A stretch of DNA of 64,000 nt, from positions 3,032,452 to 3,096,451 of the forward strand of contig NW_022204507.1 of NCBI RefSeq assembly GCF_008831285.2, given 5' to 3'. Position numbers and translations under genes: made by a program. Positions 1 to 12,060 of this stretch are shown here, piece by piece; the stretch's first letter is position 1, and the number at the start of each line of letters is the position of its first letter. The notes under the pieces are model-generated. The model worked only from the letters and a program-made list of their open reading frames with translations. It had not been told where the DNA came from and made no database searches. Source of the DNA: Nymphaea colorata (lineage: Eukaryota; Streptophyta; Magnoliopsida; Nymphaeales; Nymphaeaceae).

Positions 1-2
1 TC

Positions 3-102
3 ACTGCTCACTTTAATAAAGACCACGATATCTGCGGGAAAGGTCATTGTATATGCATTGAGTATGCTAATGATGCCCTTTGCTGCACCAAGAAACCTGT
101 AG
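3..102 (+). pseudogene. cysteine-rich exon fragment, unrecognised
   Basis: An open frame runs from the window edge to a good splice donor (GTAAGA after base 102). It encodes about 33 residues with clustered cysteines (pattern C-x4-C-x-C-x8-CC). I do not recognise the family. The spacing is loosely like small secreted cysteine-rich peptides, but that is only an impression. The 5' end lies outside the window and no matching downstream exon was found. It may be a real exon or a stranded fragment like the others in the first 10 kb. Confidence 0.25.
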
Positions 103-1147
103 GTAAGAGACTCGAACTTTTATTTGGATCTCAAGAACAAACATGCATTGTTTTGCTTCCTTCAAAATGCCAATTTTCTTCAACGAAAATCATAAGAGTG
201 TACGGGTATTTCGATTCAGAGAGAGAGAGAGTCGTTTCCATGAAAATGTCAAACTTCTTAAATGAAAATCATAAGAGGAAGAGGGGAAGACAAGAACAGG
301 TCAAATTAGCCTCTACAATGGCACCCTTAATTCCAGATCACCACTCTTCAATACCATCAGGACAATATTCTTCAAGATGACGTGGTCAGCACGTGAAACC
401 CAGCCTGACCATTGTGCTACCCTTCATTTAGAGAGAGAGAGAGAGACAGGGAGATATTTTTACTTATATTTAGTAATATTTCTGCATGCTACAGTCAGCT
501 TTTGTTACCAATTTCCCAAACGCACCCAATCTGAGCAAGAACAGCTATAGTACTTGTAGGTAAAACTTCAATAGCACACTAGCCAGGAAAGTGGAAAGGC
601 CCTAGAGAAATGTATGTGATGATACTCGAACAGTTGTTGGAGATCCATATATTTACTCGACACAGTTATCTTATATAGTTATGCACTGATGCAAGAGTGA
701 AATCCTGAGATATTCACACCATTTTATGAGGTGCAGGATTCCCCCATCTTGCTCGAGTGCAAAATCCAACCAGTTCCGACCCTGTTAGGGTTGACTCAGA
801 AAGCTCGACAGAGCCCCTCTCTATCTTCGTCTGTTTCATCCTTTTCTGCTATGGTTATTCCACTTATATTCTAACAAGTATGATGATGATCTTGGAAGGA
901 TTCAATTTATAGATATTTTCCTTTCTCATCCATCAAATTAACTATAAATAAAGCATAGTTAATAGATGGTAGAATGTTTTGGATTCAATTGTGATACTTA
1001 TTGTTTAGGTTGTGAACTGGTATACTGCTGTTCTGCACAGCTCATGCTAGAACTCATTTTACGGCATAGTTAATAGGTTGACTTGGCAGCCAAAAGAACA
1101 AGTTTATCGGTATTCAGTTATCGCGTATATGTGGAGTTTGATAACTG
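103..1147. other. no gene seen
   Basis: AT-rich non-coding sequence. The only structure seen is short GA microsatellite runs near 220-231 and 430-446. Confidence 0.5.
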
Positions 1148-1449
1148 TTGGATATGCGTAAGCAGAATGGTCCTAACTGTTTTGAGCTTGTGTATTCAGA
1201 TTTTAACAATCCAACCATTGTAGAGCCATTGGACGACATTATCCTTGTCACAGGGGTTCGAGAATTCAAGGTTTCAGTATGCAATAGGCAGCAAATGAAG
1301 CAGCTATTCGCCGAATTTCTTCCTGTAATGTAAGCATCATTGATCTGAATTCGTCCACTGCTCCCTTCCTGCTTCACTACTTCATCTTGCAAATTGTAAT
1401 TTTTGCTTTTCCTGCATCATGCAGGTGCTCGCTCGACAATGATGAATGA
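1148..1449 (+). pseudogene. C-terminal two-exon gene fragment, unrecognised
   Basis: An open stretch of about 60 codons ends at a donor (AT|GTAAGC, base 1329). A 95-bp GT-AG intron follows (1330-1424, acceptor TGCAG). The second exon continues the frame for seven residues to a TGA at 1447-1449. The peptide is compact and mixed hydrophobic/charged (it contains FELVYSDFNN and ends SLDNDE), so it looks like a genuine protein C-terminus rather than random sequence. A stop at 1142-1144 closes the frame upstream, so the exon must start after that, and no convincing acceptor is seen. Family not recognised. It could be the end of a gene running in from the left or a captured fragment. Confidence 0.35.
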
Positions 1450-2907
1450 GAACTTCCACTGGTTTACGTAGACGAGAGGTTTCAATTAATAAAGCATATA
1501 TGATCATATTTCATCCATTATAAATCTACTAGGAATATAAATAGCTGAAATATCGATATATATAGATTTATGAACATATCTAGGCAGGGTCTTGGTGTGA
1601 AGAACAAAATCAAGGAGATAATTGCTGGTGAAGCTGGTTATATGCACAGGTCTTTACACTTTTGCATTGTATATAAGTTCATGTGCACGACATGCACTCA
1701 CAAAACTAGGTCGTGCCCTAAATGCTGTACACCATGCACAGCCATGCATGTAACTCCCTCTCATCTATTGGGGTCATGTACAAATAAATACTAAATATTT
1801 CTGCATCCATTTACGAGGTCAGAAGTTGGGGCTTGCCGAGTCTGTTGGGATTGTCACCTAATTGCATCATGCATTGCTAAATACTAAACGTTATTTCTGA
1901 AGTTACTAAGTATGTACAAATACTCATATTCCATGTCATTCAATTTTAGTTGGAAGAAATCAAACATGGAGTCCTGAGAGACTTTCTTTCTTCATGTACT
2001 TATAGAAAATATGTAGTATAAAAATTTATAATCTAACCCATCCGAATTACTGAGTCAACACTTTGACCTGAAACCCAATCTTCAAGTTATTTGAATCTGA
2101 TTCACGAGTTTACCAACTATACTTAAAGGCATATCCCTAACCATTTACATCCCACTTTCTGAAGTCCATAAAATCGTGTTGGTCCTTCCCCAGTCTCCAG
2201 GATTGGCAGGGATTTGCAACCTTTATCCACCTGCCTAGCTCTTATGGGCTCGTCTGCCTAGGCCACATCCCCTAAAGTGTGACTTATTTGATATTGGCTC
2301 ATTTTAGACACCATACAATTGAGGGTGAGCATCAGAATTTCACAATAGGCTTGGAGTACAATGTGGTGCTAAAAAAATGAACCAAAACCAATCTGTGATA
2401 TCTCAATCGCATATTTATGCAATTGAAAGAAATATGCGTCAAAAAATGATTTGGCAAACTGACAAGTGTCCAGGATTTCCCAAATATTCATATCCTTTGT
2501 AGGTCATGTGCAGGACAAAATTTTAAATTATTTGAAAAAGATAATGATTTGGGGTGTGGTACTTGTGAAACTCCTATTCTCAAACTTCTGCAAACATGAG
2601 GAAAATACTCCTTTTGATTCCTAGTCTTGTTCAATGGATGATCTTATAGCCAGTGAAAGCAATTGGCGGCCAAATATGATCTCACTTTCAAGCCAGAAGG
2701 TTACAGATTCTCCAATAGCTAATTTCCACTGGAAACCCAATTTTTAAACATGCAAAATTTGAAAATTAAAATGCTGACATGTGATCCACATTATCGGGTG
2801 CTCAAGAACACTTTCTAAAGCAAAAGCAAATTAGACTTCCTTCAAATAAATTTGGTTTTTGGTACACTCATATGCTTGACTCTTATGCAATTCTTAATCT
2901 TGAACAG
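1450..2907. other. no gene seen
   Basis: AT-rich sequence without credible coding potential. The short frames here lack splice context and recognisable motifs. Confidence 0.5.
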
Positions 2908-3081
2908 ACATACTTCCCGGCAAATTCTCATCCTGAAGGACTGCCTCTTAGGATTCAGGATGCAAATGGAAAGTATTGGGTATTTCAATTTCGATTTTGG
3001 CCAAAAAATAACAGTAGGATGTATGTGTTGGAAGGTGTAACAACATCATTCAGTCAAAGCAACAGCAAGCTGGTGACATAG
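2908..3081 (+). pseudogene. B3 DNA-binding domain exon, VAL/HSI2-type, frameshifted
   Basis: The exon opens after an acceptor (CTTGAACAG, AG at 2906-2907). It encodes the middle of a plant B3 domain: YFP, then [36 protein letters not shown]. This run is characteristic of the ABI3/VAL (HSI2) branch, where B3 binds RY/Sph DNA elements to repress seed-maturation genes. After EGVT the reading frame breaks: one base is missing near 3045-3050. In the next frame the expected tail resumes (Q-S-x-Q-x-Q-A-G-D) and runs to a conserved donor at 3082 (GTAATG). The exon limits therefore match the family, but the frameshift inactivates it. No other VAL exons (zinc finger, EAR, CW domain) were found nearby. 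It is a stranded pseudo-exon. The family call is firm; the VAL versus FUS3/ABI3 assignment is less so. Confidence 0.8.
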
Positions 3082-6000
3082 GTAATGTGTGCAGCCTGGT
3101 CATTTCTTCTTGCTTGTGCATGCAATGCTTGGCACGCAAATAACTAAGAAGCCTCTCAATCATCCTTGTGCGTCTCATTAAATTTACACTTTCCGAAGTT
3201 GAGTTACCTTTTTTCGCATATAAATCAGCAAATGATTGTGATTTCTGTTCAAGTCATCCAAACTTCACGGATTGACAAAGCTTTCTACCAGACATAGCCC
3301 TACTGTTTTTGAGTAGTATCCCATTTAATATAAGGCAACTGGTGTTATGTTATAAGAGGTCATACTGGAATATAGTATTATGATCAGAATAGGTTCAATG
3401 CCCTATAACCATGTTATTTGATCATAACTGTATAGGAGTTATGACCATATATATACTTATATATGGTGGGCTGTATAAGTAAATGTACCCTATTTAGTAC
3501 ATATTTAGTCGATTTTGATTCTTAGTTTAGTTGAGTTTGGTTTCTAGCTAGACATATGTTGGATAAGTTGGGATGATGTGGATGAGGAATAAGGAAACTA
3601 AGAGAGAACATGGGTAAGCAAGTGATTTTATTTTGTTTCCCTTATGGACCCAAATTCGAAGGGCATCACACTTAATCCCCTCTCCTCACTCATGGGTCCT
3701 ATTTCTCCTCGCTGTTTAGGTAGTAGTTTTTTTGAAATGTGATTCTAGATTTTATTTTATTTGATTTTTTTCATTTACATAATCTTATACTAGCTAACTA
3801 TTTCTTGTAGTCTTGCTACGTTTAGTTGTTTTAAAATGATGGATATGCTTGAGAAGGCCCTATGGTGTTTCTGGCACATAGCCATCTAATCATTCATCTT
3901 AACAATTTAACGATTCATCTTAACAATCCCCATCTCCAGCATGTGGTAGATTTCCTTCTATTTATCCGTCCTTCTTGTTTGCTCTTCTTAGCTGGTGTAA
4001 GGAATTTTCAAGTGTCAAAAGTGAGAGTAAGAGAAGGTGTTCCATCAGGTTGGGACTTGGTTCCATTTGGAATAGTGTTAACGTCAGGTCTTATTGGTGA
4101 GTGTCAAACAGGTTTAGAGTCTTTAGACAGAGACCTAGGTTCAGTATGTATCTTTTTTTATGTTCCATGTGATTCCAGCATATGGCCGTGCTCAGTTTAG
4201 AGTTAGTTTCATGTAGTGCGCCAGTTAACTAGAGTCCTCATCATGTGAGACTATTGTTGAAGGTCAATGGTTTGGACTTTCTTCTTGTGGTGCTTGACTG
4301 GCCTTCTTTAGGTGCATATTTTATTTGTAGTCTAATCCAGTGGGGACGTGGGTAGTTTTCTGATTTCATGCTTGTTTGAATCTTAGTTAAAGTGTTTGGT
4401 GTCTGATTGTTAAGTGTCGTGTTTTCTTCATTGAGCTTATGATTTTGAATATGTATGTTAGTTGCGCATGGCATGGTTACACCGATTTATATTTTAGAAT
4501 GTATATGAATATTGGAGCTGTTATGCCTTGGTATTTACTTTGTGTGTTTGTTTCTCTTCATTAGTCAAGCCTTTCTGAATGGGTCGACCTAGTTAGTTAG
4601 CTGAATTATTTTGCAAACATATATTAGTCATCGAATTGTTTTCTCGCTATTTGTCTTTGGTCATTGACATTCCTCATATCATAAGCATTCAGTATTTTTG
4701 AAGGTCCTCTGTTTTCCTTGAGTCAATACAACATTTAGTTTTGGTATCAACTCTTTACAAAGACAGGTCTAACCATGACTTGGCAAACCTATAAAAACTA
4801 CAAAAATCATTCTCTATTTCCGAGTCAGAAGACTTATGACGTTCTGATCTGGGATAAAGTTGAATTTGGGTTTGATTGTTGGTTTGAAGTTTCTTGTATG
4901 AAAATCAGCTGACAAAATTTTAATTTTTTTTCAACTGTGAGTATTTTGATATATTGCTGTTAAACTTTTCGCTGTTTCTATTTCTCACAAACAAAAATTT
5001 TGAAAAGTGAGCTCTATTTATGTTTTTTGAATTCTATCTAGGAAACAGATTTTTCAATTTTACTTTTTACAAATTTTTTAGTGAAATTTTCTAGTTATTA
5101 TTATTATTATTTATTTAAGGCTCTATATCCACATCAAAGCCAGTACTCCAACCTACACAGCTTTGGATTTTTTGTTTAATGGGGAGAATTGTGATTTTGC
5201 ATATATTTGTGTGTTATTGCTAGGAAAATTATCTAGTAAGGTTTTTGATTGCCTTATTTTCTTCATGCCCTTCCTCACTTGGGTCTCCTCTAGAGTTAGA
5301 GCTCAAGCCTGTTCATGTCTATGAGAAGGAGTGGGCTGCCGAGCCACTAGGTCCTTGCTTTAGGATCTCAAGGTGTCACTCTTTCTTGGAGTCCTTGGTG
5401 AGTCCAAGGATAGGGATAAGGTGTGGCCTCTATGGTGAGAATAAGGAGGGAGGCATAATGTGCATGGGTGCTTGGGGACTTGGTAGGGATTCAGCTTGGC
5501 CAGGTGGGTGCTAAAGGATAGGGGCGTGGAGGGTATGGGAGTGATTGAAGTCAGGGGCCTATACATGAGAGAGAGAGAGAGAGAGGGAGATAGAGAGAGA
5601 GAGAGAGAGGGAGCAAAGGGGCTTGAATCTCCCTTGTGCATGTCCTTCATCATTTTCTGTACAGCCAATCAAGTTTCTCTAAGTCGAACATGGATCCATT
5701 TCGTTGTCCTTATGAAATTTATGTTTTTTTTTTTGTGAATAACACATTTTAAATTGAATTTTCTGATGCTTTGATCTAGTTCGAGATGCGTGAAAGTTTG
5801 GTTTTAAATTGAATTTTCTGCTTGTTGCCTTCTTAGCTGTAGTTTAGTATAGTGGAGATGTGGTTCAGGGTAGTGCTCATGGTTCAGAATGCCATGCTTG
5901 TTTGAGTCTTAGTTAAAGTAGTTGCAGTTTGATTGTTAACTCTCGTGTTCTCTTCATTGGGCTTGTGATTTTATTTAAATGTAGATATGTTAGTTGCACA

Positions 6001-6543
6001 TGTCATGGCTATACCCAGGTATATAAGGATGCATGTGTATACTAGAGTTTTATAGTCATCTATATTTGCTGTTACTTCTTCTACATCGGTATCTTCACTT
6101 TGTTTAGTTTCTCACTTCAAGCCTCTTGAAAAGCTTAGCTCCTTTCTCTCTTGAGTGCATAGGACACTTGAATATGCTTTTTTGTGGGGGAGACTCTACC
6201 TGTCTTCATAACTGTTGTTGTTGCAGTAGAACAAGGAGGAAATAGGATGATCTATAGAGATTTGATCATTGGTTCTGCATGCATTGTATTTTCTCCTAAA
6301 ATTGGTAGCCAGTTGAAGGGGGTTGTGAAGAAAGGGATTAGGAGCATTTTATCACTTCCTCCTATGCATTAAACTTGTTTAGGTATGAAACTCAATTTGT
6401 GATGGCACATGTACTGCGTTCAACTCTTTTTTTTTTTTTCTTTTTTTTATTGCAGATAGTTGAATTTGGCATCCTTCGTATATTTCTGCTTTGTATTCTT
6501 GACATACTTTTAAAAATTTAAGTTATTAAATCACTGTTTGTAG
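3082..6543. other. intergenic, with a diverged internal duplication
   Basis: No credible gene. A block at about 4340-4570 recurs in diverged form at about 5855-6125 (shared runs around CATGCTTGTTTGA.TCTTAGTTAAAG and ATGTTAGTTGC.CATG). A GA-rich microsatellite lies at 5569-5610. Frames over the GA tract are compositional artefacts. Confidence 0.5.
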
Positions 6544-6790
6544 GACCTCTCAAGTATTGGTGCAAGAGAAGCAAAGTTGATGTGCTGGTTTCCAACTTAG
6601 CAGCATGGAATGACGATGCTGTTTCTAGTTCTTTAGATAGTGTTGGCTATTGGGTTGAGGGCTTGCCATTTGTGCACTCATTGAGTGGTTACTGGAAATT
6701 TTATTTGGCAAGTAGCCCCACAAGAACACCTATGAGGTTCTATGAGAGTACATTCGAAGATATAAATTGCGAAGAGCTACCGGGTTTGTC
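6544..6790 (+). pseudogene. single exon of GH2 beta-galactosidase (lacZ-like), N-terminal region
   Basis: After an acceptor (TTTGTAG, ending 6543) about 80 codons are open. They match the N-terminal region of plant glycoside hydrolase family 2 lacZ-type beta-galactosidases (Arabidopsis At3g54440 type). Key segments are KYWCKRSKVDVLVSNLAAWN, DDAV, then W-V-E-G-L-P-F-V and SLSGYWKFYLA, followed by P-x-x-FY-x-x-x-F-x-D. This part leads into the sugar-binding jelly-roll domain; the catalytic TIM barrel would lie far downstream. The similarity stops at 6785-6790, where the family continues with a VPSNWQ motif that is absent here. No further GH2 exons were found in the next 4 kb. Codons are intact, so the fragment is either recent or one exon of a gene with very long introns; the isolation favours a captured fragment. 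Confidence 0.75.
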
Positions 6791-8640
6791 TTTTTCTCTC
6801 ATATGCAAATCAGTGGCAGAGTTAGAAAGTTGAGCCGTAGGGCCACTGTCCTGTCATTTAGTAGAATATAAAATGTCGTTGAAAGTAAGATTTGACTAAA
6901 ACAAAAGATGTGCTTTAGTTAATTGAATAACAAATTGCACCACTGTCCTGTCTTTTTTAAGACTCTTTTTCAATACGACAGAAAGGTAATGCCATTTAAC
7001 AGGCCTTCTTTTTGGGAGTTTGTCCCAATAAAAGTTGACTTGAGATTTTTATGTCTGTTGTAAAGAATACTAAATCCACACTACAAGATGAAATTGCTGC
7101 CTGAAATGGATTTTCAATGAGAAGATGGGTGTTCATAAAAATTTGTCTATATCAAACATTATGAGCAACCTGTACAAAAGAAGCACGGCAATTGTTATAC
7201 TCTCTTATAATTGCTATTCATTAAGAAAACATTTTTCCTTTTTCTAATATGGCAAATTTTCAAATGAGAAACTGCATGTGCTGCCTTTGCACATCCCAAG
7301 CCATGGGTGGCCCCGTCTTTGCCTATCCACTAATTTTATGTGACATTTCTAAATCTTCGTAAATGTTGTGTTCGCAAGTTTAATTCTAACTAGAACAGGG
7401 TATTCTTGCATAGCCAAGAAGAACGAGGTAACTCTACATCATGCAATCACATGCCCTAAGACCTTATTGCCTTTGATTTGGTATTTAAAATATTTGCAAT
7501 CAAATAGTATTTGAATATGCTTTGCTTTTGTGACTTGTTTTTTTCTGTTGATTAAGAACCCAAACTTTACATTGGCATTGTTAAAATTAGTTTGTAATGT
7601 CAGCACAAAGTTAACTTCTGATGTTCTTTTTTATGTTTCTTTGTGCATTGGTGAACATTGACCATGTGAAGTCAACTTACCCAATTCACTAGCCGACCGT
7701 TTGCATTAGTTCTTGTAGTGCATTTTCAAGTAGTCCTCCTTGGAATGCTGGACTATGACCCCATATGCTTATTTTGCAGCCTTTGGCATTCATTTTCTTT
7801 CTATGTAGCCCACCATTTTTTTGACCTAAACATGCAACTTTTGCAGAACTTGGCAAACTCGACCTCCGAATTGGCTCCTTCACTTTGAGACAATTTAAAG
7901 TAGCCACATTGAACTTCGATGCTGTTGACATGTGGAACTTTTCTTTATAAAATCTCTAGGGTAGTTAGTTTGTCATTGCTGTGGATGTGTATGGTGCAAT
8001 GTTTAGATATTAACTATTCCTTATTTCTATGTATTGACTAAGTTTTCATTCCTAGTGATACAAGAAGGATGTAGGTGAAACCAAGTAAATAGGCTACTGA
8101 GTGAGGCCTAGTTTGTGGATGGTACCTATGTTTCTTTGTGAAGCCTTCCTTCAGTTAGTTATGATTTTGAGTCAAGCAAACCCCCTCCCACTAAAAACTG
8201 TTTTTTAGAGGGTCAAGTTGTTTTTACATATATACTGTATAATTCCCATTTTAATCATATGTAGTTAACAAACCAAAAAGAAAATCTTGAAAATTAGTGT
8301 TATCTTGTCAGCTGTTTTATTACTTTTTTGCTACTTATATTTTATATTTGACAATGCTTTCCTGAAAAATCTTGAAAATTGCATGTACATGCTGATGCAT
8401 GTGACTCCATGCTCGTGCAAACCTATAAGTAGCAGCTCTTTCATGAGTTTGCTGAAAGTTTATAGAGAATTGTGACAAAGAAAGGTTGTTTACTTATTTT
8501 CACCTGCTATGCCTGTGCATCTCAAAGCAATGTAGCTTCTTTGCTAACTCTTCTTTCTTTTCCTCGCATATTGCGCAGTACCTGAACACTATAAGCTGGT
8601 TGCTGAGGCAAAGTTCCCAGTCATTTTATATCTCAGTCCA
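6791..8640. other. no gene seen
   Basis: AT-rich non-coding sequence. An 80-codon frame on the reverse strand at 7689-7931 has no recognisable motif and is probably chance. Confidence 0.45.
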
Positions 8641-9002
8641 CATTCAAATTCATTTGTTGATATGTACAGTATATTATAAAATATATACTAGATACACGTA
8701 TTGTATATATGTTAACGTATATCTATATACGTATATTAACATATCACATATATAATAGATATATGTATTATATTCCACATATATCTATGTACCATTATGT
8801 TATAGTATAATATAGTACATATGTACGTACATATATAGTTTCAAATGTTATACATATTACGCATATACATACATATATATGTAATATGTTTACATATATG
8901 TTTATATATATATGTGTATAAATATATATAATGTAATACATTAATATGATTACACTTGTATATATCCATAGTATGTAACTATGTTATATAGTATGCATCT
9001 AT
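8641..9002. repeat. TA-rich low-complexity tract (left half)
   Basis: Dense irregular TATATG/ACATAT/TATGTA repeats, close to pure AT with scattered G and C. The same composition resumes at 9352-9660 on the other side of an inserted element, so the two tracts were probably one. Confidence 0.8.
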
Positions 9003-9351
9003 GTCACATGGGTGCGGGTGCGGCTAGAGCATATATATATATACACACACGTTATTTGTTGTATATGTAATTTTATTTGTGTATATTTTTAAATTTTTTA
9101 TCAAGCTTACCTTAATCTTATCAAAATTCAAAGTTTTATTAAATAGAGTAAAGGGGGGGGGGGGAGAGAGAGAGAGGAAGGAAAAAAAATAAGAGGAAAA
9201 GATAGGAGAAGGAAAAAAAGAAAAAAAACAAGAGAAAAGAATAGCAGATGCCGTCAGGAGCATCCCATTAGGTTTGATCAAGTCGAGTGACGTGCCAGGC
9301 TGCACCCGCATCGGTGCGGGTGCGCCACCATAGTTCGGGCACGCATGTGAC
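9003..9351. mobile_element. small MITE-like element with GTCACATG-type inverted ends
   Basis: About 349 bp of very different composition sits inside the TA-rich tract. The left end is GTCACATGGGTGCGGGTGCGG. The right end, reverse-complemented, also starts GTCACATGCGTGC, giving short imperfect terminal inverted repeats with GGGTGCGGGTGC-type subterminal sequence. Inside is a nearly pure purine stretch (G12 at 9153-9164, then GA and A runs to about 9240). No coding capacity. A related terminus lies at 37,404-37,480. No clear target duplication, so the class is unresolved. Confidence 0.5.
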
Positions 9352-9431
9352 TTAATTTATAGCATGCTAGATTACATATGCAATACATAATTTATTATAT
9401 ATGTATATATATGTTACGTAACATATATAAT

Positions 9432-9466
<35 letters not shown>

Positions 9467-9660
9467 ATACATTTATGTATATATTACATATATGTAATAC
9501 ATGTAATATATTGTGTATATAATGTGTACATAGAGTTGTATCTATATAATATTATAGTATATTACTATGTAACATATATGTAAATGTATAATATATATAT
9601 ATAATACATAAAATATATGACGTATATGATATTTGTATATTTATAATATCCATACACATT
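9352..9660. repeat. TA-rich low-complexity tract (right half)
   Basis: Continuation of the TATA/ACATAT sequence, including an (AC)n run around 9432-9454. No gene. Confidence 0.8.
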
Positions 9661-10458
9661 AACATATAACATGTAGGTTACTACGTGATTTATACGTATT
9701 ACGTATGACATATACTAAGTATTCATGCATAACAAACATAAATGCTAAACATGATAAGATTGGTAACTGAGCATTCTTGGTGTCCCTCATGGCCAGCACA
9801 CTCACAGTGACAACACCTGAGTTTGGAAACTGGTCCCAAGCAGGAGTAGCAGAATTACGAATGGGGCTTTGCCGCACATTGGAAAGCAAAAAGTAAGGTG
9901 CTTTTGAAGTGTCATGAGAGCACTATTTAAAGAAAGAAGCCAGCTTCCTTTGTGACCAGAACTGTGCTTCCTATTCAGGCAACTGATGCAAGCTTCTTTT
10001 TTCAGTAAAATCTAGATTCCTAATGTAATCAAACCTATTTTATAAATCTTTGCCCAAGCTTAAAACTTAATTATTCAAAAATTTTGGAGTTTGAAACTTG
10101 AATGTTTGATCTGTGTTTATAAGTTATATTTTTTGCTGGCTAGTTCTTTCTTAACTTGCTACTTTGGTCTCGTTTGCTTCGTGATCTACTTTTGGGTCAC
10201 TTCCAGTTCATTTCTTGGTTCCTACTTTCAAAAATTCGTAGGGGTCTCTCTACTCGCTCCTGATTCCATACTAACCCTGGTCCCAAGAACAGAGGCAAAT
10301 GTGAATAAGTGCTTGGTGTTTTAACTAACTGGAAATAATTATGCTTTAGATAACTTATTCCTTATCCTCTTGTTATGATGTTATCTGTTTTTGGGAAACA
10401 AGGAAGATTGATAGTGCTAGTCCATGACTAATTTTTGTCTTCTTTCGATAATTGCAGA
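9661..10458. other. no gene seen
   Basis: AT-rich non-coding sequence with nothing recognisable. Confidence 0.45.
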
Positions 10459-10592
10459 ATGTTGATATGGATAACTTTGATGACTTTGGCACCGATTTGT
10501 ATACAGCGCCTGAGACTTCCTGCTTGGGCACAGGCTTTGATGAAAAGGAGCTAAAATGAATAGATAATGAAGAGATAGACAATGCAGCTCAA
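10459..10592 (+). pseudogene. acidic exon-like fragment with internal stop
   Basis: After a good acceptor (AATTGCAG, ending 10,458) an acidic peptide is encoded for 33 codons (it includes DNFDDFGTDLYTAPE) to a TGA at 10,557-10,559. The same frame then continues with similar acidic composition (IDNEEIDNAAQR). The D/F/Y-rich DDFGxDLY pattern recalls the acidic starts of RNA-processing proteins, but that is not enough for a family call. It is probably a decayed exon, in the same orientation as the other fragments in this part. Confidence 0.3.
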
Positions 10593-12060
10593 AGGTTGAT
10601 GATTTTAATTGTTATTATGTTCATCAATTAGTTTCTCATTTTGCATTCCTGTAGCAAATACTAATTTAGTGCTTCTATTAGAAATATATGCACATGAATA
10701 AGCATTTTATGCTTAAGTTGGTCATAAAGAACTGTTTTTTCTTCTGGTGTTATGTTAATTTCTTTTTTTCCCAAACTAATTACTAATTTACTCTCTAGTC
10801 TATGCAAGCAGGACTTGTTCAGCGATTCATCTAAATTTGAAGTTCATTTCCTTCTTGTCTGCATTCTCCATTATGTTATTGTGTATTTCCCACATTAACT
10901 TACGGCAGTCTTGTTCTTACTTGGTTTTTCTCTTCTCCAACTTGGCTGCCTAGTAAGTACATGATGTGCATCCAGCATTCTAGCCATATATTGGTGTTGT
11001 TTGTAATGTTAAATTAATCAGTGGTGATCACAATGCCTCTCTGACATGATAATACTATGATTTGTTAGTGAGCTAAGAACAAGTTGGCTTTGTTTGATTT
11101 AAGTGGTTTTTTTATTAATAAATATTGCTACTATTGTTGCTGTTATCACATTTATTCAGCAATTTGACATCATTTCGAGCCATTCAAGAATGACCCTGGC
11201 TGGAATTATACTTTAGTTCATGGTACTGAAATCCATGGATCCAAATCAACCCTCTTTGAATCAATATAGATTACATGTCTCTTTTATTTTTAATTACTTT
11301 CAATATTCTGAATTTTTAGTTTTTCTCTTTTACCTTTTTATCATAAAAATTTAATTTTTAACTTTCTCTGATTCACAAATGATTCCTGTTTTTGTTTCAG
11401 CTAATCGTTTGAATCATTTGCTGGCTGATTAGATTTAGGAATAAATTTTAGCATCAGTTCTTTTATTGACAACAATTTTTGTTCCTGGTTGAGTGTTTCT
11501 TAATTCTTTTGTTTTTTTATGCTATTTTATTGAACTCTTTTCTTGTGTCCTGCTTCAAAATCTTTTTGAAGCCTTTCTTAAGGTGCCAGGACCTTAAAGC
11601 AGGTGGGCTCATTGACGTTTCTTCTGAACGAGGGTGACTTTTGTTGTTTAAATATCTCAAGAGCATTTGATATATGTTTATTGTTGCTATTCCTTTTTCT
11701 CTGTTTACCATTAGACAAAATCATGTTCTGAAAGACTGTGCTATGGAAAGGAAAGTGTAGTGGAAGCAGATCTAGGTCTTGTGCCAAAAGATGCAAACCT
11801 TGATAAGTATGCTATCAGCTGTATATTTATGTTTCTTCTTGTTTATCTAGTCACATCCAGAAAGTCATTTTTCAGCTATCATCTCTGTTATAAAATTTCA
11901 GGAATCAGATGCATCAGAGCAGCAGGTTTGTATTCTGAGTTCTACATGTGCCACTTGGTAGAACGATGATTGTGAAAACCAGTTTTCCGAAATCTTTTTC
12001 CGTTTTGCTTATTGTGGGTTGTAGATTCTGCATCGGAGAAATTGAAGATAGTGCCATCGA
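10593..12060. other. no gene seen
   Basis: AT-rich sequence with T-rich runs and no supported gene. Confidence 0.45.

Noticed and set aside
5360-5738. Frames rich in RE/SL repeats
   Set aside because: Produced by the GA/CT microsatellite.
7689-7931. Basic 80-codon reverse-strand frame
   Set aside because: No family resemblance and no splice or start context; kept as probable chance.
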